64,000 nucleotides of DNA. It comes from JAAYHG01 sp012735455. GTDB taxonomy: Bacteria > Bacillota > DTU030 > DUMP01. Both the position numbers and the translations under genes were made by a program. This document shows positions 26,065 to 34,733 of this stretch, in pieces; the stretch's first letter is position 1, and the number at the start of each line of letters is the position of its first letter. A model generated the notes under the pieces. The model saw only the letters and a program-made list of their open reading frames with translations, had not been told where the DNA came from and did not search any database. The stretch is from assembly GCA_050951365.1 (NCBI GenBank), contig JBMNIX010000010.1, positions 191,146-255,145 of the forward strand, given 5' to 3'.

Positions 26065-26879
26065 CCTACCACCTCCCTGCGCCCTATCTCCGGCTTACTG
26101 TTTCCCTGGCTACCGGCAGCCGTCCCTTGCCGCACACCTTCCTTTGCGTTAATGATTTGGTCTGCCTTGAGGCCCAGTGCCTGGGCAACAGCGACCCCTG
26201 CCTCCAAGCGGCCAACCTGATTCGGGTCATGGGCATCACTGCTAATAGCAAAGCGCACGCCCTCGGCAGCAGCCACCTCTACAAACCTTCGGCTAAGAAA
26301 ACCATGGGCGGCATTTATCTCCAGTGCCGTGCCCCGGGCTCGGCAGGCCCGGGCTAGGGCCCGTGTATCAATATCCAGTTTCCAGCCCGGGTGGGTAATG
26401 ATATCTATTCTATGGCGCTCCACCGCATTTACTAAGGCGCGGGTATTCAGGATGCGTGCCCAGCGGTTAACGGCAGGCACAAACCGACCCAGCGCATTGA
26501 TTCCGATTATTCCGGCCACATCCCTCATTGTCCGTGGCTCAACGGTAGGGTGCAGCCCTACCAGGACAATATCAAGCTGCGCTAGAACCTCGTCCGAGAC
26601 ATCTAGGTCTCCCTTCAGGCTCACCACATTGGCCTCTACCCCCGCCAGCACCTGGAGTTCCGGATAATGGTGTTCCAAGGCACGCAGCTTAGTCTTAATG
26701 GTGAGCAAGACCTCTTCCCGCTTTACTCCCATACCAAAAAGGGTGGCCGGACCGTGGTCGGTAATAGCCACACTCATGAGGCCACGCTTCTTGGCAGCTT
26801 CCAAGTTGCCCCTCATGCTGCCTCTCCCGTGGCTGTACTCGGAATGGGTATGGTAGTCGGCAAAAACCTCAATACCCAT
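26061..26879 (-). CDS. PHP-domain phosphoesterase/hydrolase
   Basis: Predicted metal-dependent hydrolase of 272 residues. The N-terminal DYHTHSEYSHG and ITDHG metal-ligand motifs, VLAGVEANV, IITHPG and SSDAHD motifs make a complete trinuclear PHP site. It resembles YcdX-like stand-alone PHP proteins rather than histidinol phosphatase. The substrate is unknown. Start ATG 26879 has GGGGAGG 7 bases upstream. First gene of the PHP-rapZ-yvcK-whiA set. Confidence 0.86.
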   Translation of the reverse strand: MGIEVFADYHTHSEYSHGRGSMRGNLEAAKKRGLMSVAITDHGPATLFGMGVKREEVLLTIKTKLRALEHHYPELQVLAGVEANVVSLKGDLDVSDEVLAQLDIVLVGLHPTVEPRTMRDVAGIIGINALGRFVPAVNRWARILNTRALVNAVERHRIDIITHPGWKLDIDTRALARACRARGTALEINAAHGFLSRRFVEVAAAEGVRFAISSDAHDPNQVGRLEAGVAVAQALGLKADQIINAKEGVRQGTAAGSQGNSKPEIGRREVVG

Positions 26880-26938
26880 GTGCTTAGCCTCCCCTACATA
26901 CAGCTGGAACTAGTATAACCGGAGGCCAAGCTTCATCC

Positions 26939-27730
26939 TTACAGGATAAACTTCTCTATTACTTGCGCCACCCCGTCCTCTGTGTTCCTAGCAGTGATGT
27001 AATCCGCCCGAGCCTGGACCTCTGGGGGCGCGTTCGCCACCACTACCCCTAACCCGGCCAAATCTATCATCTCCAGGTCGTTGTAGTTATCCCCCACAAC
27101 AACCATCTCCTCAGCCCGAATCCCTAGAGTGTCCAGCAGGTACTCCAGACCACTCCGTTTGGATACCTGAGGATGGATAATCTCGATAAAACGAGGACTA
27201 GAAGTGGTAAGGCGAGCACTATCTCCTAACCGTTCAGCCAGCACCGGGCGCACCCGGCTGATTTCCTCTGGGTGGCCCATGAAAAGAACCTTGTTTGGCG
27301 GTTCGGTTAAGTAGTCTTCTAAGCGCCTAACCAAATGTGGCTCCACTCTGCTGAAACGGCGGTAGCGCTCAGTCCAATCATCCTCTCTGTCCGTATAGAG
27401 CTCGTCTCGGACAAAAAGATTAACATGAATATCGTGCTCGCGGGCAACCTGAAGTGCCATAGCGGCAGCCGATAAAGGTACCGGCCGGTCTAAGTAAATA
27501 TGCCCGGCATTATCCTTGATTAGTGCCCCGTTGTAGGTTATCAATGGTATCACTACACCCAGGTCCTGGGCAAAAACCCGGGCCGAACGATACATACGCC
27601 CGGTGGCTAGCGTTACCGCCACACCTTTGGCTTGCGCCGCCTGAATGGCCCTGCGGTTGCCAGGAGAAATCTCGCCCTGAGCATTGAGAAGGGTGTTATC
27701 CAAATCTAGAGCTAGCAATCGGTAAGGCAC
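26939..27730 (-). CDS. Cof-type HAD-superfamily phosphatase
   Basis: Cytosolic HAD-IIB (Cof) phosphatase of 263 residues. Motif I is LDLDNTLLN, motif II threonine is in TLATGR, and the lysine and motif IV are in SKRSGLEYLL and VGDNYNDLEMI. Family members dephosphorylate sugar phosphates or cofactors, and the substrate cannot be told from sequence. GTG 27730 is preferred over ATG 27736 because GAGGAG is 8 bases before it and only 2 before the ATG. It lies 12 bases after the NlpC/P60 gene. Confidence 0.88.
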   Translation of the reverse strand: MPYRLLALDLDNTLLNAQGEISPGNRRAIQAAQAKGVAVTLATGRMYRSARVFAQDLGVVIPLITYNGALIKDNAGHIYLDRPVPLSAAAMALQVAREHDIHVNLFVRDELYTDREDDWTERYRRFSRVEPHLVRRLEDYLTEPPNKVLFMGHPEEISRVRPVLAERLGDSARLTTSSPRFIEIIHPQVSKRSGLEYLLDTLGIRAEEMVVVGDNYNDLEMIDLAGLGVVVANAPPEVQARADYITARNTEDGVAQVIEKFIL

Positions 27731-27742
27731 AATCATCGCTCC

Positions 27743-28582
27743 TCAAGGAGTGTTTTCCCATGCTCCTTGTTCTTCGCCTTGTCGAAAGCCAAATCCTGCT
27801 TGCGCAGTCAGGACCCGGCGAGCCCCTAATAAGCACTCACGGTAAAAGGGAGCATTAAGGGACGTGACCACCACCCCACCGAGGCGGCTCGAGGCATGTA
27901 AGAACCTATCCTCACCCAGGTAAAGACCCACGTGGGCCGGAAACCCCGGCTCAGTAGTGGCAAAGAAAACCAAATCACCCGGCACCAGGGAACTCTCAAC
28001 TCTCCAGCCATAGGCGTACTGCTGGTCTGCATCCCGTGGCAGGAGGATACCGGCAGTCCGATAGGCCATGTGTACCAAACCGGAACAGTCAATGCCGTCA
28101 CAGGTCATCCCCCCCCAGAGGTATGGCGACCCTTTAAGACACAGAGCGTATTTTAGGACCTCAGTTGCCTTGTTTTCTGTCGGCCTGTGCACCACACCTG
28201 CTGGCAACTGCCCTAAGCTGCCCCCTGGAAGCCGCACGACAAAGGAGCCTGGGTGCTCATCAATGACTGTAAGACGCGTACCCAGATAAAGCCGGATTGG
28301 TGACTCAGTGGCGGTCCCCCCAGAGAAAAGTAGAGGAACCTGGACCACCGCCTCTGCCACCACCACCTGTCTCTCCTCTTTCTCTGGGGCAGGTTCCAGT
28401 TCGGCACGCGCCAGCCAGCCCCAATAACCGTCCTGCACCTGCCCCAGTACCCAACCCTTCTCAACCCGCTTTGTTCGTACACGGTCCCCACAAAGGGCCT
28501 GGGTAAGGCGCTCCCGATCCGGCCCGGGTCCCGGCTGCGACCACACATCGGCCGTAGATACCATGACGCGATACTCCTGCAT
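27743..28582 (-). CDS. NlpC/P60 peptidase with SH3-like domains
   Basis: The 279-residue protein resembles gamma-D-glutamyl-L-diamino-acid endopeptidases (YkfC / dipeptidyl-peptidase VI type). Two SH3-like domains (about 1-65 and 72-128) precede the catalytic domain, with the nucleophile in DCSGLVH (about residue 167) and the histidine in AHVGLYLG; HASSRLGGVV completes the site. There is no signal peptide, so it probably acts in the cytoplasm on imported murein peptides. A role in cell-wall peptide recycling is inferred. Start ATG 28582 is preceded by AAGGAAGG. Confidence 0.87.
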   Translation of the reverse strand: MQEYRVMVSTADVWSQPGPGPDRERLTQALCGDRVRTKRVEKGWVLGQVQDGYWGWLARAELEPAPEKEERQVVVAEAVVQVPLLFSGGTATESPIRLYLGTRLTVIDEHPGSFVVRLPGGSLGQLPAGVVHRPTENKATEVLKYALCLKGSPYLWGGMTCDGIDCSGLVHMAYRTAGILLPRDADQQYAYGWRVESSLVPGDLVFFATTEPGFPAHVGLYLGEDRFLHASSRLGGVVVTSLNAPFYRECLLGARRVLTAQAGFGFRQGEEQGAWENTP

Positions 28583-28651
28583 TGCCCGCCTTCCTTTCGC
28601 AGCTTTTTATCCCTCATCCTATGCTGCAATACCGGCAAAAATCCGGGCGAA

Positions 28652-28682
28652 CAAAAAACCGCCCACGCTTTTTGTGGGCGGT
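28652..28682 (-). terminator. Terminator after the SLH-domain gene
   Basis: A perfect 9-bp stem ACCGCCCAC/GTGGGCGGT (28658-28666 with 28674-28682) with a 7-nt loop. It is followed on the minus strand by a T6 run. Confidence 0.88.
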
Positions 28683-28707
28683 ATCTTACGGACACCACGC
28701 TTCGTAG

Positions 28708-29997
28708 TTACTCTGCGGCTGGCTCTGGCTGTGGTTCCTCCGGGTTCCCCTCCTGTACGGGAAACGGCAGTTCCGGTGCAGAGAGTACCTCCTCTGGAAC
28801 CTCCACCTTAATGTCGTCACCGTACTTGTAGTCTTCCATCAACATGAACATCTGCATGGACTCGATGGGCATCTCTTCACCCTGGAACTGGTCGCTGTAC
28901 CTAACCACGGTGTTATACTCACCGCAACGGGTGAGGTAGTCCTCGACCCCCACATAGGAGATACCCCAGAAGGACATTGTATCAATCATCTCACTAGCCT
29001 TAGCCATGGATTCAGTCAGGCTCGCCATGTCTCCATACTGACCCATTACGGCAGCCATGAACTTATTCAAGTCATCAATCCGGCCCCAGAAAGCAATCTC
29101 GTACACCGCTTCCCCCGCTATTTCCTTAGTGCCGAGAAGACGGTAGAAGAGGTCATTCTCCAGGCCAGGTGGGATAACGCTGGACTGCTGCTGGGCTTGC
29201 TCAATTAGACTGCTCAGGTCAGGCATCTCACCCTCCGGATACCGGAACCAGGCCAGTTCGCCCGTTTCTGGGTTGGGAATCTGTTGGTACATCTTGCCAT
29301 CCACCATGTAAGCCTCAGTGATAAACTCCTGCGTACCCAGACCAGGTATCTCCATTTTCATTTCAGTCACCTGGTGGAGCCTGTCTGGCAGTACCAAATC
29401 CTGCTGCACACGCATGGTGGTCGTTAAGGCTTGAATCTCCTCGGCTTCATCTACCCCGGGCCGTGAGGTCAGCTTCATGCTGCCGCTCACAGTGGTACTC
29501 ATAGCTGTAAGGTCCTTGGTAACCTCTTGGGAGCGTTCGAGCAAGGTTAGGACATCGTCCGGAGTTGTGAAGGAACGCTCCAGGAGTGCAGCGCCCTCAG
29601 CTGGTGTCAGCACAGCTGTAGGATCACCGCTTTCGAGGCCCAGGCGGATAAACCAGGTGTAGAGACTGTGGCCCCAATGGCTAGGAGCCAGAGGCACCTC
29701 AACCCCAGACGCCGGCATTACATCATCCGGCATGCCCAAGGTACGGGCCACCAAAGCCACCGCCTCAATGCGCGTGATAGGTTGCGCCAGATTTAGTTCG
29801 CCGCCAGGTGCTCCCTTCATGATGCCTGCAGCTACCAACAACTCCGCCGGTTCGCCTTCACCTTCCAGGCCTGCCGCTTCTACCAACTGCGCGGCAAACT
29901 CACCCCGGGTAAGCAATTGGCTCGGCTCTGCCCCTACTACGCTAGTAAGCACAAGCACCAAAATTAAACTGGCCACCAGTATCCGTAACTTACACAT
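28708..29997 (-). CDS. Secreted SLH-domain protein with a LolA-like/DUF6612-like domain
   Basis: The 429-residue exported protein has a signal peptide (1-23) and S-layer-homology repeats (about 27-90 and weaker to 165; LTRGEFAAQLVEAAGL, ITRIEAVALVARTLGM) that would hold it to the cell wall. A C-terminal region of about 220 residues resembles the lipoprotein-carrier-like DUF6612 group (SGSMKLTS ... EFITEAYMVDGKMYQQI). The tail is rich in proline and glutamate. Its function is unknown; the fold suggests binding of a lipid or hydrophobic ligand at the cell surface. AGGAGG precedes ATG 29997. It is monocistronic with its own terminator and diverges from sdpR. Confidence 0.78.
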   Translation of the reverse strand: MCKLRILVASLILVLVLTSVVGAEPSQLLTRGEFAAQLVEAAGLEGEGEPAELLVAAGIMKGAPGGELNLAQPITRIEAVALVARTLGMPDDVMPASGVEVPLAPSHWGHSLYTWFIRLGLESGDPTAVLTPAEGAALLERSFTTPDDVLTLLERSQEVTKDLTAMSTTVSGSMKLTSRPGVDEAEEIQALTTTMRVQQDLVLPDRLHQVTEMKMEIPGLGTQEFITEAYMVDGKMYQQIPNPETGELAWFRYPEGEMPDLSSLIEQAQQQSSVIPPGLENDLFYRLLGTKEIAGEAVYEIAFWGRIDDLNKFMAAVMGQYGDMASLTESMAKASEMIDTMSFWGISYVGVEDYLTRCGEYNTVVRYSDQFQGEEMPIESMQMFMLMEDYKYGDDIKVEVPEEVLSAPELPFPVQEGNPEEPQPEPAAE

Positions 29998-30111
29998 GAT
30001 CTTACCTCCTTGCGTTTAGCATATGCATGGCAAAATCGCCTTATTATACCATGACCAACCCCCTTCGCTTAATGTAAGTTTTTACCACAACAGTCTACCC
30101 ACCTACACCCC

Positions 30112-30175
30112 TTGACAGTTCTCTCTCCTCAGGCAATAATAGAACTATAATTAGACATCTGGCTAAATGTCTAAT
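30112..30175 (+). promoter_or_regulatory. Promoter and palindromic operator of sdpRI
   Basis: TTGACA (30112-30117), a 17-bp spacer and AATAAT (30135-30140). Downstream, at the expected start-site region, is the inverted repeat ATTAGACAT-N8-ATGTCTAAT (30150-30158 / 30167-30175), a fitting site for the ArsR-type repressor encoded next. Confidence 0.75.
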
Positions 30176-30211
30176 TGATACAGCACAGCAACTAACCAAG
30201 GAGGCGAGCCG

Positions 30212-30535
30212 ATGCCATTCAACCTTATGTTCAAGGCACTGGCTGACCCTACCAGGAGGAGCATTTTGGATCTCTTGCGCAAAGGGGATCTCACCGCCGG
30301 TGAAATCGCCGCCAACTTTAACATCTCGAAACCAAGTATTTCCCACCATCTGAGCATCCTCAAACAGGCAGATTTGGTCAGCGACGAGCGCCAAGGTCAA
30401 AACATCATCTACTCACTTAACACTACTGTCTTTCAGGAGGCTCTGGCCTGGCTGCTGGAGCTGGCCGGCGGCAAGACGTCAAGCGTGTACACGCCGAAAA
30501 ATGAGCATCGCGTTAAGGAGGATGGTGAGATATGA
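30212..30535 (+). CDS. sdpR: ArsR-family autorepressor, SdpR-like
   Basis: A small winged-HTH repressor of 107 residues (FKALADPTRRSILDLLRKGDLTAGEIAANFNISKPSISHHLSILKQADLV). It lacks the metal-binding cysteines of ArsR/SmtB sensors, as do SdpR proteins. AAGGAGG precedes ATG 30212. The stop overlaps the start of sdpI by four bases. In B. subtilis SdpR represses its own operon and is sequestered at the membrane by SdpI; the palindrome upstream fits autoregulation here. Confidence 0.9.
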   Translation: MPFNLMFKALADPTRRSILDLLRKGDLTAGEIAANFNISKPSISHHLSILKQADLVSDERQGQNIIYSLNTTVFQEALAWLLELAGGKTSSVYTPKNEHRVKEDGEI

Positions 30536-31203
30536 AGGACACAGACACCTACCGTGTGAACTGGCAGACCCTAAGAAAAGACTGGCCCCTGTGGGTTCTT
30601 CTCCTGGGTACCTTCTTACTTGGGATCTATTTGGCTCCGCAGCTTCCAGAGCAAGTCCCAACCCATTGGAATTTCCGTGGCGAGGTAGATGGTTACGGCA
30701 ATCGGGCCACCGCCGTGTACCTGCAGCCCCTTATCGCCGTGTCCATGTACCTGCTTATGGTGTTCCTGCCGCTAATTGACCCCCGCCGGGCCAATTATAC
30801 CCGTTTTGCCGGGACTTACCAACACTTGAAAACCATCTTAGTTCTCTTTTTCTGCGGTTTTCAACTTACCATACTAGCCGCTGGGCTTGGGTATTTGGCC
30901 GGTCCTGATATCTTTCTCCGTGTGGGCCTGCCCCTCCTCTTTATTTTCTTGGGAAATGTCATGGGACAAATCAAGCACAACTATTTTGTGGGTATCAAGA
31001 CACCATGGGCTCTAGCCAATGAAGAGGTGTGGCGCGGCACCCACCGCGCCGCCGGCCGCCTCTGGGTGCTTTGTGGGCTGGCTGGCCTGGTAGCCGCATT
31101 TATGCCCGCCACAATCGGTCGGATCATACTGATAATTGCCTTGTTTGCAGCCGGGATTGTACCCTTCGTCCACTCCTACCTCCTTTGGCGACACTTGAAT
31201 TAA
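30532..31203 (+). CDS. sdpI: SdpI family membrane protein
   Basis: A 223-residue integral membrane protein with about six hydrophobic segments. The N-terminal DUF1648-type part (about 15-75; LPEQVPTHWNFRGEVDGYGNR) is followed by the SdpI domain with VGIKTPWALANEEVWRGTHRAAGRLW near 150-180, the family hallmark. In Bacillus SdpI gives immunity to the SdpC toxin and controls SdpR. No SdpC-like toxin gene is in this window, so it may act as a sensor or immunity protein for an external toxin. Confidence 0.92.
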   Translation: MKDTDTYRVNWQTLRKDWPLWVLLLGTFLLGIYLAPQLPEQVPTHWNFRGEVDGYGNRATAVYLQPLIAVSMYLLMVFLPLIDPRRANYTRFAGTYQHLKTILVLFFCGFQLTILAAGLGYLAGPDIFLRVGLPLLFIFLGNVMGQIKHNYFVGIKTPWALANEEVWRGTHRAAGRLWVLCGLAGLVAAFMPATIGRIILIIALFAAGIVPFVHSYLLWRHLN

Positions 31204-31229
31204 GGCGCCAAACCACTCTTGCTACTCGA

Positions 31230-31260
31230 GCCCAGTAGCAAGACTACTGGGCTTTGTGTT
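31230..31260 (+). terminator. Terminator of sdpRI
   Basis: A 9-bp stem GCCCAGTAG/CTACTGGGC (31230-31238 with 31244-31252) is followed by TTTGTGTT. Confidence 0.8.
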
Positions 31261-31294
31261 CCCGTCCCTAACCGGAGTGTCGGAGAGCCCATGC

Positions 31295-31324
31295 TTGACT
31301 TTAATGCAGCTTATTCGCTATTGT
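31295..31324 (+). promoter_or_regulatory. Candidate promoter of the ABC exporter operon
   Basis: TTGACT (31295-31300), an 18-bp spacer and TATTGT (31319-31324), about 50 bases before the ATPase start. Judged by consensus only. Confidence 0.5.
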
Positions 31325-31374
31325 GTGGATAACCGAAGAAGATAAGTGGATCCCAATTAAGGAGGGAACACATC

Positions 31375-32138
31375 TTGATAAAGCTTACCCGGGTTTCGAA
31401 GACGTACAGCAACAGCCAAGCTCCAGCCGTAGACAGTCTCTCCCTTGAGGTAGCATCAGGGGAGATTTTCGGGTTCCTTGGCCCCAATGGAGCCGGGAAA
31501 ACTACCACCATCAAGATGATCGTTGGGCTCTTGGTCCCAACCAGTGGACAGATAGAGGTGGCTGGTGTAAATGTGGTGACAAACCCCTTGGAGGCAAAAC
31601 GGCGCATAGGTTTTGTGCCTGACACCCCGGCTGTCTGGGAGCGGCTCACCGCCCGGGAATACCTTAATTTTCTTGGGGATGTCTACGAAGTACCTATGCA
31701 GGTACGCTGGTCCCGCTTAGAAGAACTTCTGACAGCTTTCAACCTGATGCCTGTCTTGGATAATCCGCTAAAAAGCTATTCCCATGGCATGCGTCAAAAG
31801 GTAATCGTCTCAGGTGCCCTCTTGCCTAAACCACCAGCCCTTATTCTGGACGAACCCATGGTAGGCCTGGACCCTCATTCAGCCTTCATATTGAAAGACA
31901 TCCTGCGTCGACACGCAGACGAAGGTAACACCCGTCTTCTTCTCCACCCATGTGCTAGAAGTGGCGGAGCGATTCTGTGACCGGGTGGGAATCCTTAGGT
32001 CGAGGTCGCCTTATCGCCCAGGGCACCTTGGCAGAGGTTAGACAGCTGGCAGCCGGTAGTCAGCGCGACAGCCTGGAAGAAGTGTTTCTGGCCCTGACCG
32101 AGGATCAATCAGTAGAAGAGGGAGTCCACGGCCAATGA
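31375..32138 (+). CDS. ABC transporter ATP-binding protein (two frameshifts)
   Basis: ATPase of an ABC-2-like exporter. Walker A GPNGAGKTT is near residue 36, the signature is YSHGMRQKV, and Walker B is LILDEPMVGLDP. As written the frame is lost after EGN-T at 31931-31933 (one C too many) and again near 32000-32005. Reading through both restores STHVLEVAERFCDRVGIL, GRLIAQGTLAEV and a C-terminus ending at 32138, 253 residues, overlapping the permease start by four bases. With the shifts the product stops at 31980 and lacks the H-loop. The restored frame suggests sequencing errors, though two shifts in one gene could also be decay. The TTG start follows AAGGAGGG. Confidence 0.85.
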
Positions 32139-33790
32139 AAAAATTCTGGTCCACCTTTAGGTTGTTTTTTATCTCCACCTACTTCACCTGGCGGGGCAAA
32201 GGAGGCCGCTGGGAAAAGCAGGCCATCCTCTGGCTGCTATTGGCCTTAGCCTTCCTGCCCCTGATGCGCATCCTTTTTGCTATGTACCAGGGCGTGTACG
32301 CAGCCGGAGTAATGCTGGGTACCCCCGACCTCATTCTACTTCTGGCCGCTTTTGCAGGCCAGTCTACAGTACTGGTTTTTGCTGTTCCCTACCTGCTCTC
32401 AGCTTTTTACTACACAGATGACCTCCTTCGTTTGGCCAGCCTTCCCTTGGCACAATGGCAACTCTTGGGGCCAAAGTTTGCTCTGGTCTGGCTAAACGAA
32501 GTCTTAACCCTTCTCATCTTCGTGGGACCGGCGTATTTGGTCTATGGCCTCTCAGCCAACCCGTCTCTCCTCTACTGGCCACTGCTGCTACTCTTATTAC
32601 TCCTTCTCCCAACCCTGCCCTTAGCCCTTGCTGCCCTCTTTACCATTGCCTTGGTGCGCGTGACCAACCTGCCCCGGCACCGCGACCTATTGCAGGTCGT
32701 AGGCGGCCTGACTGGTATTGTACTGGCCTTAGGACTGCAAACCCTCATCATCCGCTCTGGTAACGACCCCGGCCTAGCTGTTCAAGACGCCCTAGTCAAG
32801 GCATCTCACCTGGTGAAAATCCTGAGCCGGCGTGTTCCGCCAGCTGCTTTGGCAACCCAAACCTTGACCGCTGCCGGCTCCGTTAGCGGCCTGTTGGCCT
32901 TCATTCTTTTTGCCCTGGTATCCCTGGCAGCTGTGGCAGTCTTTGGTCTTATTGCCCAATACTGGTTCTGGCATAGCTTTCTGGCCGGACAGGAAGTTAC
33001 GCTTAAGCGTGAACGTCGAGGACGTAAGACCGGTCGGAGAGGTGCCCGGCAACGCGGCCCCCTGGCAGCCAGCTTCCTACGCGAGGTGCGTCTGTTCCTG
33101 CGCACACCCGCCTTTGCTTTCAACGGCTTACTCAGTACGGTCATAGTGCCAATAATAATTATCTTCCCTATGTTGGTGCAGGGAACCCTTGGATCAATCC
33201 GTACCCTTGTGCAATCCGGACCGAGTGCCAGCCCTATTGCTGGACTAATCCTGGCAGCGGCCGTGGCCTTTTCCGCCTCCATGAACCAGGTTACTTCTAC
33301 AGCCGTATCTCGTGAGGGCAAGCTCTTCTTCTGGAGTCGGGTATTGCCACTGTCACCATGCATTCAGATCCAGGCTAAGCTTCTCTTCGGTCTCTTTATC
33401 CTAGCTCTAAACGCCCTGGTCTGGTTTCTGCTAGCACACCTGGTTGTTGGTATCCCCGGAGTTTATGCTGTTGGGGGTGCCGGAATCGGCTTCTTGGCCT
33501 CAGTTGCAACAGCTAGTATAGGCCTTTTGGTGGACCTTTACCGGCCCCACCTGGACTGGAGCGATCCCCAGCGCGCCATGAAAGGCAACTTCAATGCCCT
33601 GATTGCGAGCTTGCTCGGCTGGTTACTGCTGGGCCTGGGAGCACTCCTTTCTTACCTTCTCCTTCGCCTCTTTCACTCCCTGGTCATCGTCTACTGGGTT
33701 GCCGCTGTTTTCTTTGTTCTCGCTAGCTTAGGGCTGTATGCCTTTCTCCTCAACCAGGCCGAGTCCCTGTACCGGGGAATCCAACAGTAG
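32135..33790 (+). CDS. ABC transporter permease (ABC-2-like, 12 or more TM)
   Basis: A 551-residue polytopic membrane protein with roughly twelve hydrophobic segments and a basic cytoplasmic loop in the middle (about 290-310, VTLKRERRGRKTGRRGARQR). It matches putative ABC permeases that pair with a single ATPase, encoded directly upstream with an ATGA overlap. The substrate is unknown; drug, peptide or bacteriocin export would fit the type and the nearby sdpRI, but this is inference. Confidence 0.82.
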   Translation: MKKFWSTFRLFFISTYFTWRGKGGRWEKQAILWLLLALAFLPLMRILFAMYQGVYAAGVMLGTPDLILLLAAFAGQSTVLVFAVPYLLSAFYYTDDLLRLASLPLAQWQLLGPKFALVWLNEVLTLLIFVGPAYLVYGLSANPSLLYWPLLLLLLLLLPTLPLALAALFTIALVRVTNLPRHRDLLQVVGGLTGIVLALGLQTLIIRSGNDPGLAVQDALVKASHLVKILSRRVPPAALATQTLTAAGSVSGLLAFILFALVSLAAVAVFGLIAQYWFWHSFLAGQEVTLKRERRGRKTGRRGARQRGPLAASFLREVRLFLRTPAFAFNGLLSTVIVPIIIIFPMLVQGTLGSIRTLVQSGPSASPIAGLILAAAVAFSASMNQVTSTAVSREGKLFFWSRVLPLSPCIQIQAKLLFGLFILALNALVWFLLAHLVVGIPGVYAVGGAGIGFLASVATASIGLLVDLYRPHLDWSDPQRAMKGNFNALIASLLGWLLLGLGALLSYLLLRLFHSLVIVYWVAAVFFVLASLGLYAFLLNQAESLYRGIQQ

Positions 33791-33819
33791 CAGCATCCGG
33801 GACAGAAAGGAGATCAGTC

Positions 33820-34590
33820 TTGGACGAAAGTACAGACAAACTTATCCAGGCACGCCTGCTGGACTTGGCTGCTTGGGTGAGAGAGCACCACCAGCCTAGG
33901 AGCACCCCCTTTCTGGACCCAGCGAGAGTTATTGTGGCGGAGCACTTTCTTCAGCGTGAAGCCTCGGACCTTAACTTTGTTAGCCAAGGCGGTTATCCAG
34001 AGGCTGAACGCAGGATTATCCTTATCACTCCAGGGTACCTGGAGCCTGAGGCGGAGTTTAAGGAAAAAGAACTCCTTGCCGCCCTCCTCATCACCTGGCC
34101 AGAGCGCTATTACAGCTTAAGTCATCGGGACATCCTGGGGGCAATCCTCGGCCTGAGGCTGAAACGGGGGCAGGTAGGGGACATCCTGATGGACTCTGGA
34201 CAGGCCCAGGTAGTCACCACCAGCGACATTGCCCCCTACGTAGCAACACAACTCAAGTCTGCCGGACGCGCCCCTGTTATAGTAACAGAGCTCTCCCTGG
34301 CAGGGCTCAACCCGCCCCAGCCAAAGGTAAAGGAAATCCGCACCAGCATCGCCTCACCACGGTTAGACTGTATACTGGCCGCCGCCTTCGGCCTGTCTCG
34401 CAGCAAAGCCCTGAACCTGATCAGCAGCGAACGGGTTCAGGTGAATTTCGAACCTGTCACCAACCCTGCCTATAAAGTAGCAGCTGGAGCCTTGCTTTCC
34501 GTGCGCGGCCTGGGCCGGGCGCGCGTGGTGTCCTTCCAAGGGCAAAGCAAGAAAGGTCGTACCTTTTCTGTGCTGGAGCGATACCTGTAA
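33820..34590 (+). CDS. ylmH: YlmH-type S4 RNA-binding protein
   Basis: A 256-residue protein. The N-terminal two thirds match the YlmH family (PFLDPARVIVAEHFL, RDILGAILGLRLKRGQVGDIL). A C-terminal S4 domain (about 180-245; SPRLDCILAAAFGLSRSKALNLISSERVQVNF) binds RNA. B. subtilis YlmH associates with the 50S ribosome and has been linked to ribosome quality control. It is usually found in the ylmDEFGH-divIVA cell-division region; here it stands alone after the ABC exporter, 29 bases downstream. Start TTG 33820 has AAGGAG. Confidence 0.9.
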   Translation: MDESTDKLIQARLLDLAAWVREHHQPRSTPFLDPARVIVAEHFLQREASDLNFVSQGGYPEAERRIILITPGYLEPEAEFKEKELLAALLITWPERYYSLSHRDILGAILGLRLKRGQVGDILMDSGQAQVVTTSDIAPYVATQLKSAGRAPVIVTELSLAGLNPPQPKVKEIRTSIASPRLDCILAAAFGLSRSKALNLISSERVQVNFEPVTNPAYKVAAGALLSVRGLGRARVVSFQGQSKKGRTFSVLERYL

Positions 34591-34677
34591 GCCAGCCCCC
34601 TATAACTACCCCAGTACACCAGGACAAACTGCCACTGTCTAAACACCAAGGACCAGCATGAACAAGTACCAGTTCGA

Positions 34678-34710
34678 AACGGGACGCAAGAGTTGCGTCC
34701 CGTTCTTACT
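34678..34710. terminator. Terminator between ylmH and trpP
   Basis: A perfect 10-bp stem AACGGGACGC/GCGTCCCGTT (34678-34687 with 34695-34704) lies between the converging genes. The T-tracts are short (CTTACTTT on plus, GTTTCG on minus). Confidence 0.65.
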
Positions 34711-34733
34711 TTGTGCTGCCTTTTTGTTGTTCT

